A DNA stretch of 9,448 nucleotides, taken from the NCBI GenBank assembly GCA_964490085.1, contig CAZBAO010000059.1, positions 1 through 9,448 on the forward strand, written 5' to 3'. Under the pieces are notes generated by a model, which worked only from the letters and a program-made list of their open reading frames with translations, made no database searches and was not told where the DNA came from. The translations under genes and the position numbers were made by a program. This stretch comes from RGIG3009 sp964490085. GTDB lineage: Bacteria > Bacillota > Clostridia > Oscillospirales > Acutalibacteraceae. Position 1 is the stretch's first letter. Every line of letters begins with the position of its first letter. Below, piece by piece: positions 1 through 5,659 of this stretch.

Positions 1-53
1 CCCCCGACCTGCTGATTACAAATCAGCTGCTCTACCGGCTGAGCTACACCAGC
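1..53 (-). tRNA. tRNA-Thr (anticodon UGU), 3' part cut off by window edge
   Basis: Read on the minus strand from position 53, the sequence gives a 7-nt acceptor strand (GCTGGTG), a D stem GCTC/GAGC, and a 5-bp anticodon stem (GCTGA/TCAGC at 27-11) enclosing the 7-nt loop TTTGTAA. The anticodon is TGT at 20-18, which reads threonine codon ACA. A 5-nt variable region and GGGGG, the 5' half of the T stem, follow at 5-1. The T loop, the 3' acceptor strand and any encoded CCA lie off the left edge. The identity call rests on the anticodon and is firm; integrity of the 3' half cannot be judged. Other tRNA genes could follow outside the window. Confidence 0.94.
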
Positions 54-71
54 AAATTGGAACGCTCAACC

Positions 72-101
72 ACTATATCACATCGAACCGGAAGTTGTCA
101 A
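72..101 (-). promoter_or_regulatory. Sigma-A-type promoter of tRNA-Thr
   Basis: On the minus strand there is a perfect -35 box TTGACA (101-96), an 18-bp spacer, and a -10 box TATAGT (77-72, 5 of 6 to consensus). The predicted start is near 65, giving about 12 nt of leader before the mature tRNA 5' end at 53. The promoter sits in the 62 bp between the pncB stop and the tRNA, so the tRNA can be made independently of ppa-pncB. No strong terminator separates pncB from it, so read-through from pncB is also possible. Confidence 0.8.
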
Positions 102-115
102 GAAAAACGTCGTTT

Positions 116-1579
116 TTATTTCAATTCGTGTCCGTGCTTAGAAAGCAGGCTGTGCTTTTCATCCCACAACGATTGCGATAAGTCAACATAATACCGATGG
201 GGGTTTTCAAAACGCAGCACCTCGTCCCAGATGGTCGCCATCTGACGACGGCAGTGTTCACGGATATCCTGAACCGATGGGGAGGTGTATACACATTCGC
301 CGGCGCGGAAGATTTCTTTCTGCAACGGCTTTGCGATAAAGTTTTCAATTGTCTTGCGCTTCCAGACGTGATCGGGATCAAAGATCTCATATGGTTTTTG
401 ATCGTCAATGATCTCGTCGTGCATCGTGATGACATCCGCGATCGCTTTTTCGGAAGCACGGTCGTACAACCGCCATACCTTTTTGAAGCCGGGATTGGTG
501 ATCTTGGCGACGTTTTCACTGACCTTGATACGAGGTGTGATAACGCCGTCCTTTTCCACGGCGGCAAGTTTATACACGCCACCGAACACGGGGTCGCTGG
601 AGGCGGTGATCAAGCGTTCGCCGACGCCAAAGCTGTCCACGCACGCACCCTGCAGGATCATGTCACGGATGATATACTCATCCAGTGAGTTGGACGCACA
701 GATCTGGCAATCCGGGAAACCGGCATCATCCAGCATCTTCCGTGCTTTTTTGCTGAGATAGGTAATGTCGCCGGAATCCAAGCGGATACCCTTGGGACGA
801 TAGCCGTTTGGTAACAGCACTTCGTTAAACACGCGGATGGCGTTCGGAATACCGGATTTCAGCACGTTGTAGGTATCCACCAACAGGGTGCAGGATTGCG
901 GGTATACCTGTGCGTAGGCCTTGAACGCTTCGTATTCGCTGTCGAAGAGCTGCACCCAGCTGTGCGCCATCGTGCCGAGAGCGGGGATACCGAATTCTCG
1001 GTCGGCGATCGCGCAGGCGGTGCCGATGCAGCCGCCGATATACGCAGCTCTGGCGCCGTATACCGCGCCGTTAAAGCCCTGTGCGCGGCGGGAGCCGAAT
1101 TCCATTACGGCACGGCCGTTCGCGGCACGCACGATGCGGTTGGTCTTGGTGGCGATCAGCGATTGATGGTTGATCGCAAGCAGGATCATCGTTTCCACGA
1201 ATTGCGCTTGAATGGCGGGACCGCGTACGGTCACGAGCGGCTCGTAGGGGAAGATGGGCGTTCCCTCCGGGACGGCCCAGACGTCACAGGAAAATTTAAA
1301 ATTCGCGAGATAGTTCAAAAACGCTTCGCTGAACAGCTTTTTACTGCGCAGATACTCAATGTCTTCAGCGGAAAAAGACAGGTTTTTCAGATACTGAATC
1401 ACCTGCTCCAGACCTGCCATGATGGCGACACCGCCGCCGTCCGGCACCTTGCGGAAAAACATATCGAAATAGGTGATCTGTTCACCGTGTCCATTCTCGA
1501 AGAACCCGTTGGCCATGGTCAGCTCGTAAAAGTCGGTGAGCATGGTGAGATTTTCTTTGCCGTACTTGTTCGTTAACAT
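116..1579 (-). CDS. pncB: Nicotinate phosphoribosyltransferase
   Basis: The enzyme joins nicotinate to PRPP, with ATP hydrolysis, giving nicotinate mononucleotide and pyrophosphate. It is the entry step of NAD salvage (Preiss-Handler pathway) and is cytosolic. The 487-residue length suits the family. Visible family motifs are the N-terminal signature DFYELTM (16-22), FGSRRAQG (161-168), GTMAHSW (202-208, the region I equate with the family's catalytic histidine), VDTYN (234-238), GIRLDSGD (264-271) and SFGVGERL (316-323), the last segments lining the phosphoribosyl site. The start ATG at 1579-1577 has GGGAG nine bases upstream; that ribosome site overlaps the ppa stop codon and the gap is only 14 bp, so translation is probably coupled to ppa. 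A weak AT-rich hairpin spans the stop codon. Function is well supported by motifs; kinetics and preference for nicotinate over nicotinamide are inferred from the family. Confidence 0.95.
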   Translation of the reverse strand: MLTNKYGKENLTMLTDFYELTMANGFFENGHGEQITYFDMFFRKVPDGGGVAIMAGLEQVIQYLKNLSFSAEDIEYLRSKKLFSEAFLNYLANFKFSCDVWAVPEGTPIFPYEPLVTVRGPAIQAQFVETMILLAINHQSLIATKTNRIVRAANGRAVMEFGSRRAQGFNGAVYGARAAYIGGCIGTACAIADREFGIPALGTMAHSWVQLFDSEYEAFKAYAQVYPQSCTLLVDTYNVLKSGIPNAIRVFNEVLLPNGYRPKGIRLDSGDITYLSKKARKMLDDAGFPDCQICASNSLDEYIIRDMILQGACVDSFGVGERLITASSDPVFGGVYKLAAVEKDGVITPRIKVSENVAKITNPGFKKVWRLYDRASEKAIADVITMHDEIIDDQKPYEIFDPDHVWKRKTIENFIAKPLQKEIFRAGECVYTSPSVQDIREHCRRQMATIWDEVLRFENPHRYYVDLSQSLWDEKHSLLSKHGHELK

Positions 1580-1593
1580 TCCAAAACACTCCC

Positions 1594-2130
1594 TTAGCGT
1601 TCGCCGCAGTAGCAGTGGCGGTATTCCTCAATGCAATGCTCAACAATGGCGATGGCATCCTCTCGGCCCAATACCTCTTTTACAGCCGTGTTCTTTCCTT
1701 CCAATGACTTATACACCGTAAAGAAATGCTGGATCTCGTCAAAGGTGTGCTTGGGCAACTCGCTGATATCCTTGTAGCAAGAGAGGGACGGATCGCGGAA
1801 CGGAACGGCGATGATCTTTTCGTCGATATCCTCACCGTCAACCATCTTGACAACGCCGATCGGATAGCACTGCACCAACGTCATCGGTACGATGGATTCC
1901 TGACACATGACAAGCACGTCCAGCGGGTCGCCGTCGTCCGCGAAGGTGCGGGGGATGAATCCGTAGTTTGCCGGATAGTGCGTAGCAGTGTACAGCACAC
2001 GATCCAAGCACAGTAAGCCGGTCTCCTTATCCATTTCATACTTGTTTTTGCCGCCCTTGGGAATTTCAATAACGGCGGTAAAATTTTTCGGTTGGATGCG
2101 CTTGTCGGATATGTCGTGCCAAATATTCAT
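1594..2130 (-). CDS. ppa: Inorganic pyrophosphatase, family I (soluble)
   Basis: It hydrolyses pyrophosphate to two phosphates with magnesium in the cytosol, pulling PPi-releasing biosynthetic reactions forward. The 178-residue length is typical of bacterial family I. Visible are KGGKNKYE (25-32, substrate-binding lysine and glutamate), YPANYGFIP (52-60) and the family I signature DDGDPLDVLV (65-74), whose D66, D68 and D71 correspond to the metal-binding aspartates; a further acidic cluster lies at 98-103, followed by KIIAVP. This is not the family II (DHH-type) enzyme used by Bacillus. The ATG at 2130-2128 is preceded by GAGAGGAG at a 7-nt spacing. It is the first gene of a two-gene unit with pncB and has a good promoter of its own. 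The partner gene makes PPi, so the pair fits product removal. Very confident. Confidence 0.96.
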   Translation of the reverse strand: MNIWHDISDKRIQPKNFTAVIEIPKGGKNKYEMDKETGLLCLDRVLYTATHYPANYGFIPRTFADDGDPLDVLVMCQESIVPMTLVQCYPIGVVKMVDGEDIDEKIIAVPFRDPSLSCYKDISELPKHTFDEIQHFFTVYKSLEGKNTAVKEVLGREDAIAIVEHCIEEYRHCYCGER

Positions 2131-2163
2131 ACAAAAGCTCCTCTCAGAGAAAACTACACCTAC

Positions 2164-2192
2164 ATTATATACAGAAGTTCATGCGATTACAA
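2164..2192 (-). promoter_or_regulatory. Sigma-A-type promoter of ppa-pncB
   Basis: On the minus strand TTGTAA (2192-2187, 4 of 6 to the -35 consensus) is followed after exactly 17 bp by a perfect TATAAT (2169-2164). The predicted start is near 2157, leaving about 27 nt of leader that contains the ppa ribosome site. It lies just downstream of the rpmB terminator, which makes ppa-pncB a separate transcription unit. Confidence 0.78.
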
Positions 2193-2198
2193 GATTGT

Positions 2199-2231
2199 AA
2201 AAAAATCTCCCGCTGAAAGGCTCAGCAGGAG
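2199..2231 (-). terminator. Rho-independent terminator of rpmB
   Basis: A 10-bp stem is formed by 2207-2216 and 2222-2231 around a 5-nt loop. On the minus strand the single non-Watson-Crick position becomes a G-U wobble, and the stem is followed by an A and seven U (2206-2199). On the plus strand the same position is a C/A mismatch, though five T follow, so the element is best read as serving rpmB, whose stop is 27 bp upstream. Confidence 0.88.
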
Positions 2232-2257
2232 TTTTTCTCATGTTTTGTGTTTTCGGA

Positions 2258-2446
2258 TCAAACCGCGCGGGTAACCTTACCCGAACGCAGGCAACGGGTG
2301 CAGGCGTAAACCTTTTTGGGTGAGCCGTCTACAACAGCCTTGACGCGTTTAATGTTGGGTTTCCAAGTGCGGTTCGAGCGACGATGCGAGTGGGAAACCT
2401 GAATACCGAAAGTAACACTTTTGCCGCAGAAATCACATTTAGCCAT
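2258..2446 (-). CDS. rpmB: 50S ribosomal protein L28, zinc-ribbon (C+) form
   Basis: A structural protein of the large ribosomal subunit. The 62-residue product starts MAKCDFCGK and ends with RSGKVTRAV, classic for bL28. Two CxxC pairs are present, CDFC (4-7) and CTRC (about 49-52), so this is the form expected to bind one zinc ion rather than the cysteine-less zinc-independent paralogue. The longer open frame would begin with GTG at 2455, but that codon lies inside the AAAGGAGGT ribosome site; the ATG at 2446-2444 has ideal spacing and matches the family start, so I use it. The gene is monocistronic, with its own promoter and intrinsic terminator. Very confident. Confidence 0.96.
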   Translation of the reverse strand: MAKCDFCGKSVTFGIQVSHSHRRSNRTWKPNIKRVKAVVDGSPKKVYACTRCLRSGKVTRAV

Positions 2447-2454
2447 GTTCTGCA

Positions 2455-2462
2455 CCTCCTTT
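2455..2462 (-). promoter_or_regulatory. Ribosome binding site that decides the rpmB start
   Basis: AAAGGAGG on the minus strand lies 8 nt from the ATG at 2446. The in-frame GTG at 2455-2453 overlaps its last base, so that codon cannot be the start. Confidence 0.85.
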
Positions 2463-2479
2463 GATAAAGCAACAGCAGT

Positions 2480-2508
2480 ATCTTAGCAGATTTTTTATCA
2501 AAATGCAA
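2480..2508 (-). promoter_or_regulatory. Probable sigma-A promoter of rpmB
   Basis: On the minus strand TTGCAT (2508-2503) and TAAGAT (2485-2480) are separated by 17 bp. Each box is a modest match (3 and 4 of 6), but the upstream DNA is strongly A/T-rich, as expected of an UP element, and the position gives a short leader of about 27 nt before the rpmB start. It fires away from the rightward operon's promoter at 2590. Confidence 0.55.
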
Positions 2509-2520
2509 GCCTTTTTTTCC

Positions 2521-2561
2521 AACTCGTAAAAATTTTCTTTTCTAACTCGTAAAAAATTTCT
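2521..2561. repeat. Two 18-bp direct repeats, 23-bp period, in the divergent promoter region
   Basis: Copies AACTCGTAAAAATTTTCT (2521-2538) and AACTCGTAAAAAATTTCT (2544-2561) differ at one base. They lie between the rpmB promoter (2480-2508, minus) and the protease-operon promoter (2590-2618, plus). The shared AACTCGT head gives the repeats sequence identity beyond plain A/T-richness. They could be a binding-site pair for a regulator, an UP element duplicated by slippage, or chance; nothing in the window identifies a binding protein. Confidence 0.75.
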
Positions 2562-2589
2562 AAAACCTGTGCCAAGCACATTTTTATCC

Positions 2590-2618
2590 TTGTATTTTAG
2601 AGGGTAATACGCTATACT
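2590..2618 (+). promoter_or_regulatory. Sigma-A-type promoter of the protease-scpAB-gerW operon
   Basis: TTGTAT (2590-2595) and TATACT (2613-2618) are exactly 17 bp apart. The predicted start is near 2625, giving a leader of about 32 nt before the GTG at 2657. The sequence around the boxes resembles the promoter at 8000-8028. Confidence 0.72.
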
Positions 2619-2641
2619 ATATTTTGTATAAATTTATAAAC

Positions 2642-2648
2642 GAGGAGG
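2642..2648 (+). promoter_or_regulatory. Ribosome binding site that decides the protease start
   Basis: GAGGAGG lies 8 nt before the GTG at 2657. The longer open frame would start at TTG 2624, but that codon coincides with the predicted transcription start and has no ribosome site, so the downstream GTG is preferred. Confidence 0.82.
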
Positions 2649-2656
2649 AATACCTT

Positions 2657-3316
2657 GTGCTTTTGGATATTATCAACGGCAACTACGGTTGGTTTGAATT
2701 ATTGATCTTTTTGGCGAGCTACGTTCTCCTCGTTTTGGTGATGCTTCCGGTGCATGAACTGGCGCATGCGTGGATGGCAACCAAGCTGGGTGACGATACG
2801 CCGCGCTGGCACGGCCGACTCACTTTTAACCCGTTTGCACATTTGGATTTGTGGGGTACGCTGATGCTTGTGCTTTTCGGTTTCGGTTACGCCAAACCTG
2901 TACCGGTCAACCCACGCAATTTCCGTAATCCGCGCCGCGATATGGCGTTGGTCGCACTTGCAGGGCCGGTTTCAAACTTACTGATGGCGATGGTCGTGCT
3001 GTTGCTGTTCCGCGTGTTAAAACTGTTGCCGGTAACGTCGGGCGCGGCACTGATGATCGGTGCGACATTGGTCAATATTGTTGTCCCCATTAACATCGGT
3101 TTGGCAGTGTTCAATTTATTGCCGATTCCGCCGCTCGACGGCTCGCGCATTTTCAGCGCGTTCTTGCCGTCGCGGTGGGCGTTTTGGATGGCGCAACATG
3201 AACATCAGATCCGCATCTTGCTCATTATTTTGCTGGCAACCGGCGCGTTAAGCACGCCGATCAACTTTTTGTCGGAACGGGTGTACCAAATACTCTTGAA
3301 GGTTTGTGGTTTCTAA
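2657..3316 (+). CDS. Site-2 protease family (M50) membrane zinc metalloprotease
   Basis: A multi-pass membrane protease expected to cut transmembrane segments of substrates; the substrate is unknown. With the GTG start the protein is 219 residues. The HExxH zinc motif HELAH (33-37) lies in a hydrophobic segment, followed by NPFAHLD (58-64) with the typical glycine/tryptophan region after it, GPVSNL (103-108) in another membrane helix, and NLLPIPPLDG (153-162), whose aspartate is the third zinc ligand. Roughly five to six hydrophobic segments can be seen. There are no PDZ or CBS domains, so it belongs to the short single-domain group that includes YwhC-like proteins rather than the RseP or SpoIVFB types. 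The TAA is followed directly by the scpA ATG (zero gap). Family assignment is firm, but its role is open; linkage to scpA and gerW hints at envelope or sporulation work, which is inference. Confidence 0.92.
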   Translation: MLLDIINGNYGWFELLIFLASYVLLVLVMLPVHELAHAWMATKLGDDTPRWHGRLTFNPFAHLDLWGTLMLVLFGFGYAKPVPVNPRNFRNPRRDMALVALAGPVSNLLMAMVVLLLFRVLKLLPVTSGAALMIGATLVNIVVPINIGLAVFNLLPIPPLDGSRIFSAFLPSRWAFWMAQHEHQIRILLIILLATGALSTPINFLSERVYQILLKVCGF

Positions 3317-4039
3317 ATGGAGATCTCGTACAAGCTGCCGGATTTTGAAGGGCCTCTTGACCTGCTTCTTTATCTGGTGCAGAAGAACAAACTGAATATT
3401 TACGATATTCCGATCCATGAGTTGCTTGAGCAATATCTCGGTACGATCCAAACGATGCAGGATCTCGACATGGAGGTTGCTACGGAGTTTTTGGATATGG
3501 CGGCGCGCTTGGTGCAGATCAAATCCGCCATGCTGTTGCCGAAGCACGAGGAAGGGGACGATCTCCGTCAGCAGCTGTCCGGTGAATTGATCGAGTATCA
3601 GCTGTGCCAAGAGGCAGCACGGCGCATGCAACCGCTGTACGTCGGCGGTGATCTGTTCGTGCGCGAGCCCGCTGAGGTAGAACCGGATTATACCTATCGC
3701 CGCACGCATCCTGCGTCGGTGTTGCTCGATGCTTATTTTGCTGCCGCCGGTCGGGGACAGCGCAAGCTTCCGCCCTCGCCGCAGGCGTTTCATTCGATCG
3801 TTGCGAAAAAGATTGTGTCCGTATCTTCTAAAATTATTTTCGTATTGCGCCGCTTGCGCGTCGGTAAGTCAGTCTCCTACCACTCGCTGTATGGCGGCGC
3901 ACGTAACAAGTCTGAACTGGTTGCTACCTTCTTGGCGGTGCTGGAACTTATCAAAGGGAAGCGTATTCTGATTGACGGCGAGGGTGAGAGCCAAAAGGTG
4001 ACACTGGTCGGCAAGGGAGAGTTAAACGATGGAAATTAA
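3317..4039 (+). CDS. scpA: Segregation and condensation protein A
   Basis: This is the kleisin subunit that bridges SMC heads and recruits ScpB, compacting and separating chromosomes at the nucleoid. The 240-residue length is normal. The N-terminal family signature FEGPLDLLLYL (10-20) leads into the helical SMC-neck-binding domain, then a long MAARLVQIKSAMLLPK helix (about 61-76), an acidic middle, and a C-terminal winged helix with LIKGKRILI near the end. The ATG abuts the protease stop, and only a weak AAGG lies 14 nt upstream, so translation probably depends on ribosomes arriving from the gene before. The end overlaps scpB by 11 bp, the usual scpA-scpB coupling. Confidence 0.96.
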   Translation: MEISYKLPDFEGPLDLLLYLVQKNKLNIYDIPIHELLEQYLGTIQTMQDLDMEVATEFLDMAARLVQIKSAMLLPKHEEGDDLRQQLSGELIEYQLCQEAARRMQPLYVGGDLFVREPAEVEPDYTYRRTHPASVLLDAYFAAAGRGQRKLPPSPQAFHSIVAKKIVSVSSKIIFVLRRLRVGKSVSYHSLYGGARNKSELVATFLAVLELIKGKRILIDGEGESQKVTLVGKGELNDGN

Positions 4040-4616
4040 AGAATATAAAGCCGCCATTGAGGCGATACTCTTTGCACACGGCGAACCGTTGGGCGCGGAT
4101 CGTTTGGCAGAGTTGTTGGAAATTGACGCCGAAACGGTGCATCGCCTTGCGGGCGACCTGATGAGTGAGATCAACACCCGTTCGGGCGGTATCTCCATGG
4201 TGCGGCTGGATGAGCAGTATCAGCTGTGCACCCGCAGGGAATACGGCGATCTGATCCGCCGTGCACTGGATATTCGGCGCAATACCCCGCTGTCGCAGGC
4301 GGCAATGGAGGTGTTGGCGATCATCGCCTATAATCAGCCGGTCACCAAAGCGTTTGTGGAGCAGGTCCGCGGTGTGGATTGCAGTGCCGTTATTCAAGGC
4401 CTTATGCAAAAAAACCTCATTGAAGAGCGCGGCAGACTGGAGCTGCCCGGCAAACCGCTTTTGTATGGTACGACTCCTGTGTTTTTGCGCAGCTTCGGCG
4501 TGTCCAAATTGGACGAACTGCCACCGCTTCCGCAAAAGGAAGAGCAAGCGCGAATGGTGGAGACCACACTGGAAGAGGTCATCGAACAAGCTGAACCGAC
4601 CGAAAACGAGGAGTGA
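4029..4616 (+). CDS. scpB: Segregation and condensation protein B
   Basis: A dimeric partner of ScpA in the SMC-ScpAB condensin. The 195-residue protein shows two winged-helix domains: an N-terminal one starting EYKAAIEAILFAHGEPL (5-21) and a second containing the family-typical block LSQAAMEVLAIIAYNQPVT (88-106), then VIQGLMQKNLI and GKPLLYGTT (141-149). The acidic, low-complexity tail after about residue 168 is usual. AAGGGAG seven to eight bases before the ATG, inside scpA, is a clear ribosome site, so the 11-bp overlap is real. Its TGA overlaps the upstream edge of the next open frame. Very confident. Confidence 0.96.
   Translation: MEIKEYKAAIEAILFAHGEPLGADRLAELLEIDAETVHRLAGDLMSEINTRSGGISMVRLDEQYQLCTRREYGDLIRRALDIRRNTPLSQAAMEVLAIIAYNQPVTKAFVEQVRGVDCSAVIQGLMQKNLIEERGRLELPGKPLLYGTTPVFLRSFGVSKLDELPPLPQKEEQARMVETTLEEVIEQAEPTENEE
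4608..4613 (+). promoter_or_regulatory. Ribosome binding site that decides the DUF2953 gene start
   Basis: GAGGAG within the last codons of scpB is 8 nt from the GTG at 4622. The in-frame GTG at 4613 overlaps it and can be excluded. Confidence 0.75.
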
Positions 4617-4621
4617 TCGTC

Positions 4622-5320
4622 GTGTGGGAGATCATCGGGTACTGTGCACTCGGTATCCTGCTTCTGTTGTTAGCCTTGCTGATCGTGCCGGTGTATGCGC
4701 GGCTTACCTTCCGCGAGGAACTCCGCTTGTGTGTGCGTGTGTGGGGAATTCCCGCGTTTCGTTATGATTCGGCGGATAAGAAAAAAAAGACGGCGCCTGC
4801 CGCTGTCGAAAAAACGAAGGTGTCGCCGCTACGCGCCGTTGCGGATCGCTTTAAGCGCGACGGCGTGGGCGCAACGCTTGATCTGTTTAAGCAACTCAGC
4901 AAATTAGCAGCCGGAACGGCGCGCCGTCTTCTCGCGGCGATCACGGTGGACAAGCTGTGTCTCCGGTTATATATTGCCGGCTCCGATGCGGCCGAGACTG
5001 CCGAAAACACCGGCAAGGTATGTGCCGTCTTATATCCTGCGGTCACGGCGTTGCAGCAGACCGTACTCCGCATCAAAAAGCGTGAGATCACCGTTACGCC
5101 GGATTTTCTTGCTGAACAAGGGCGGGCGGTTGCGGATGTCAGTATCCACGTCGTCCCGCTTCGCATATTGATACTGGCTATTTGGACATTTTTCCGTTCT
5201 CTCATGATTACCAAACGTCAAAAGGAGGTTTCCCAATATGGAAAACAAAGTGCAGAATCTGATGGGACTGTCGATCGACAAGATCAAAGAAATGGTGGAC
5301 GTCAACACGGTTATCGGTGA
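4622..5320 (+). CDS. DUF2953 family membrane-anchored protein (YtfI-like)
   Basis: Function is unknown. The 232-residue product (GTG start) has an N-terminal membrane helix (about 4-23), a basic linker with KKKK near 54, a globular part with the family-typical stretch AAETAENTGKVCAVLYP (about 123-139), and a hydrophobic segment RILILAIWTFF near the C-terminus (about 181-191). A ytfI-ytfJ neighbourhood occurs in Bacillus, and here too gerW follows directly, which suggests a linked, perhaps spore-related, role (inference). The frame runs 83 bp into gerW: about the last 27 residues are the out-of-frame reading of the gerW 5' end, are rich in Q, D, G and R, and look unlike a conserved domain. An ancestral stop near position 5230 may have been lost. 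The family call is good; the exact C-terminus is unusual. Confidence 0.82.
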   Translation: MWEIIGYCALGILLLLLALLIVPVYARLTFREELRLCVRVWGIPAFRYDSADKKKKTAPAAVEKTKVSPLRAVADRFKRDGVGATLDLFKQLSKLAAGTARRLLAAITVDKLCLRLYIAGSDAAETAENTGKVCAVLYPAVTALQQTVLRIKKREITVTPDFLAEQGRAVADVSIHVVPLRILILAIWTFFRSLMITKRQKEVSQYGKQSAESDGTVDRQDQRNGGRQHGYR

Positions 5321-5612
5321 GCCGATGACGTTGGCTGACGGCATGACCCTGATCCCCGTATCACGGGTATCCTATGGGTTTGCTTCCGGTGGATCCGACC
5401 TGCCCACAAAAGGTACGCAAGAACTGTTCGGCGGTGGCGGCGGTGCCGGTATCACCATCGGTCCGATCGCGTTTTTGTGTATCACGGGCGGCAACGTTCG
5501 TGTGGTGCCGATGGTGTCTGCGCCGGATACGCTCAATCAAGCGGTCAATATGATTCCGGACGTGGTGGATCGCATCGGGGGATTCTTTCACAAAGAGAAG
5601 AAGCAGGGCTAA
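5238..5612 (+). CDS. gerW: GerW (YtfJ) family spore protein
   Basis: In Bacillus, GerW is a forespore-expressed protein needed for normal germination; its biochemical role is not settled. The 124-residue protein has the family hallmarks: MENKVQNLMGLSIDKIKEMV at the start, TVIGEPM (24-30), IPVSRVSYGFASGGSD (39-54), a glycine run FGGGGGAG (64-71) followed by a hydrophobic beta-rich stretch to about 93, and a basic HKEKKQG end. AAAGGAGG eight bases before the ATG is the strongest ribosome site in this operon and suggests robust translation. The start lies 83 bp inside the preceding DUF2953 frame. Its presence argues that the organism belongs to a spore-forming lineage, though GerW homologues also occur in species not known to sporulate. 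Confidence 0.92.
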   Translation: MENKVQNLMGLSIDKIKEMVDVNTVIGEPMTLADGMTLIPVSRVSYGFASGGSDLPTKGTQELFGGGGGAGITIGPIAFLCITGGNVRVVPMVSAPDTLNQAVNMIPDVVDRIGGFFHKEKKQG

Positions 5613-5659
5613 ACGGTATTTGCCTCGCATACCATTGGTAGCAAGGTAGGTGTCGTATT

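Noticed and set aside
103..117. Possible intrinsic terminator at the end of pncB
   Set aside because: Stem of six mostly A-T pairs with a 3-nt loop, and no U run beyond the stem; too weak to call.
896..1576. 226-codon plus-strand open frame opposite pncB
   Set aside because: Shadow of pncB; no family motif and no ribosome site or promoter fits.
2207..2236. Reading the rpmB terminator as bidirectional
   Set aside because: On the plus strand the stem has a C/A mismatch and no plus-strand gene ends upstream; there is no transcript for it to stop.
3248..3793. 181-codon open frame on the minus strand opposite scpA
   Set aside because: It lies antisense to a clearly conserved gene, has no good ribosome site, and its His/Leu/Arg-rich composition is what the reverse frame of a GC-rich gene gives.
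5630..5640. Short palindrome TACCATTGGTA between gerW and the carboxypeptidase gene
   Set aside because: Five-base arms with a single central base cannot form a hairpin and are common by chance.
5613..5659. Possible forespore sigma-factor promoter before the carboxypeptidase gene
   Set aside because: I looked for sigma-F/G-like boxes in this 47-bp gap and upstream of gerW and found none with acceptable boxes and spacing.
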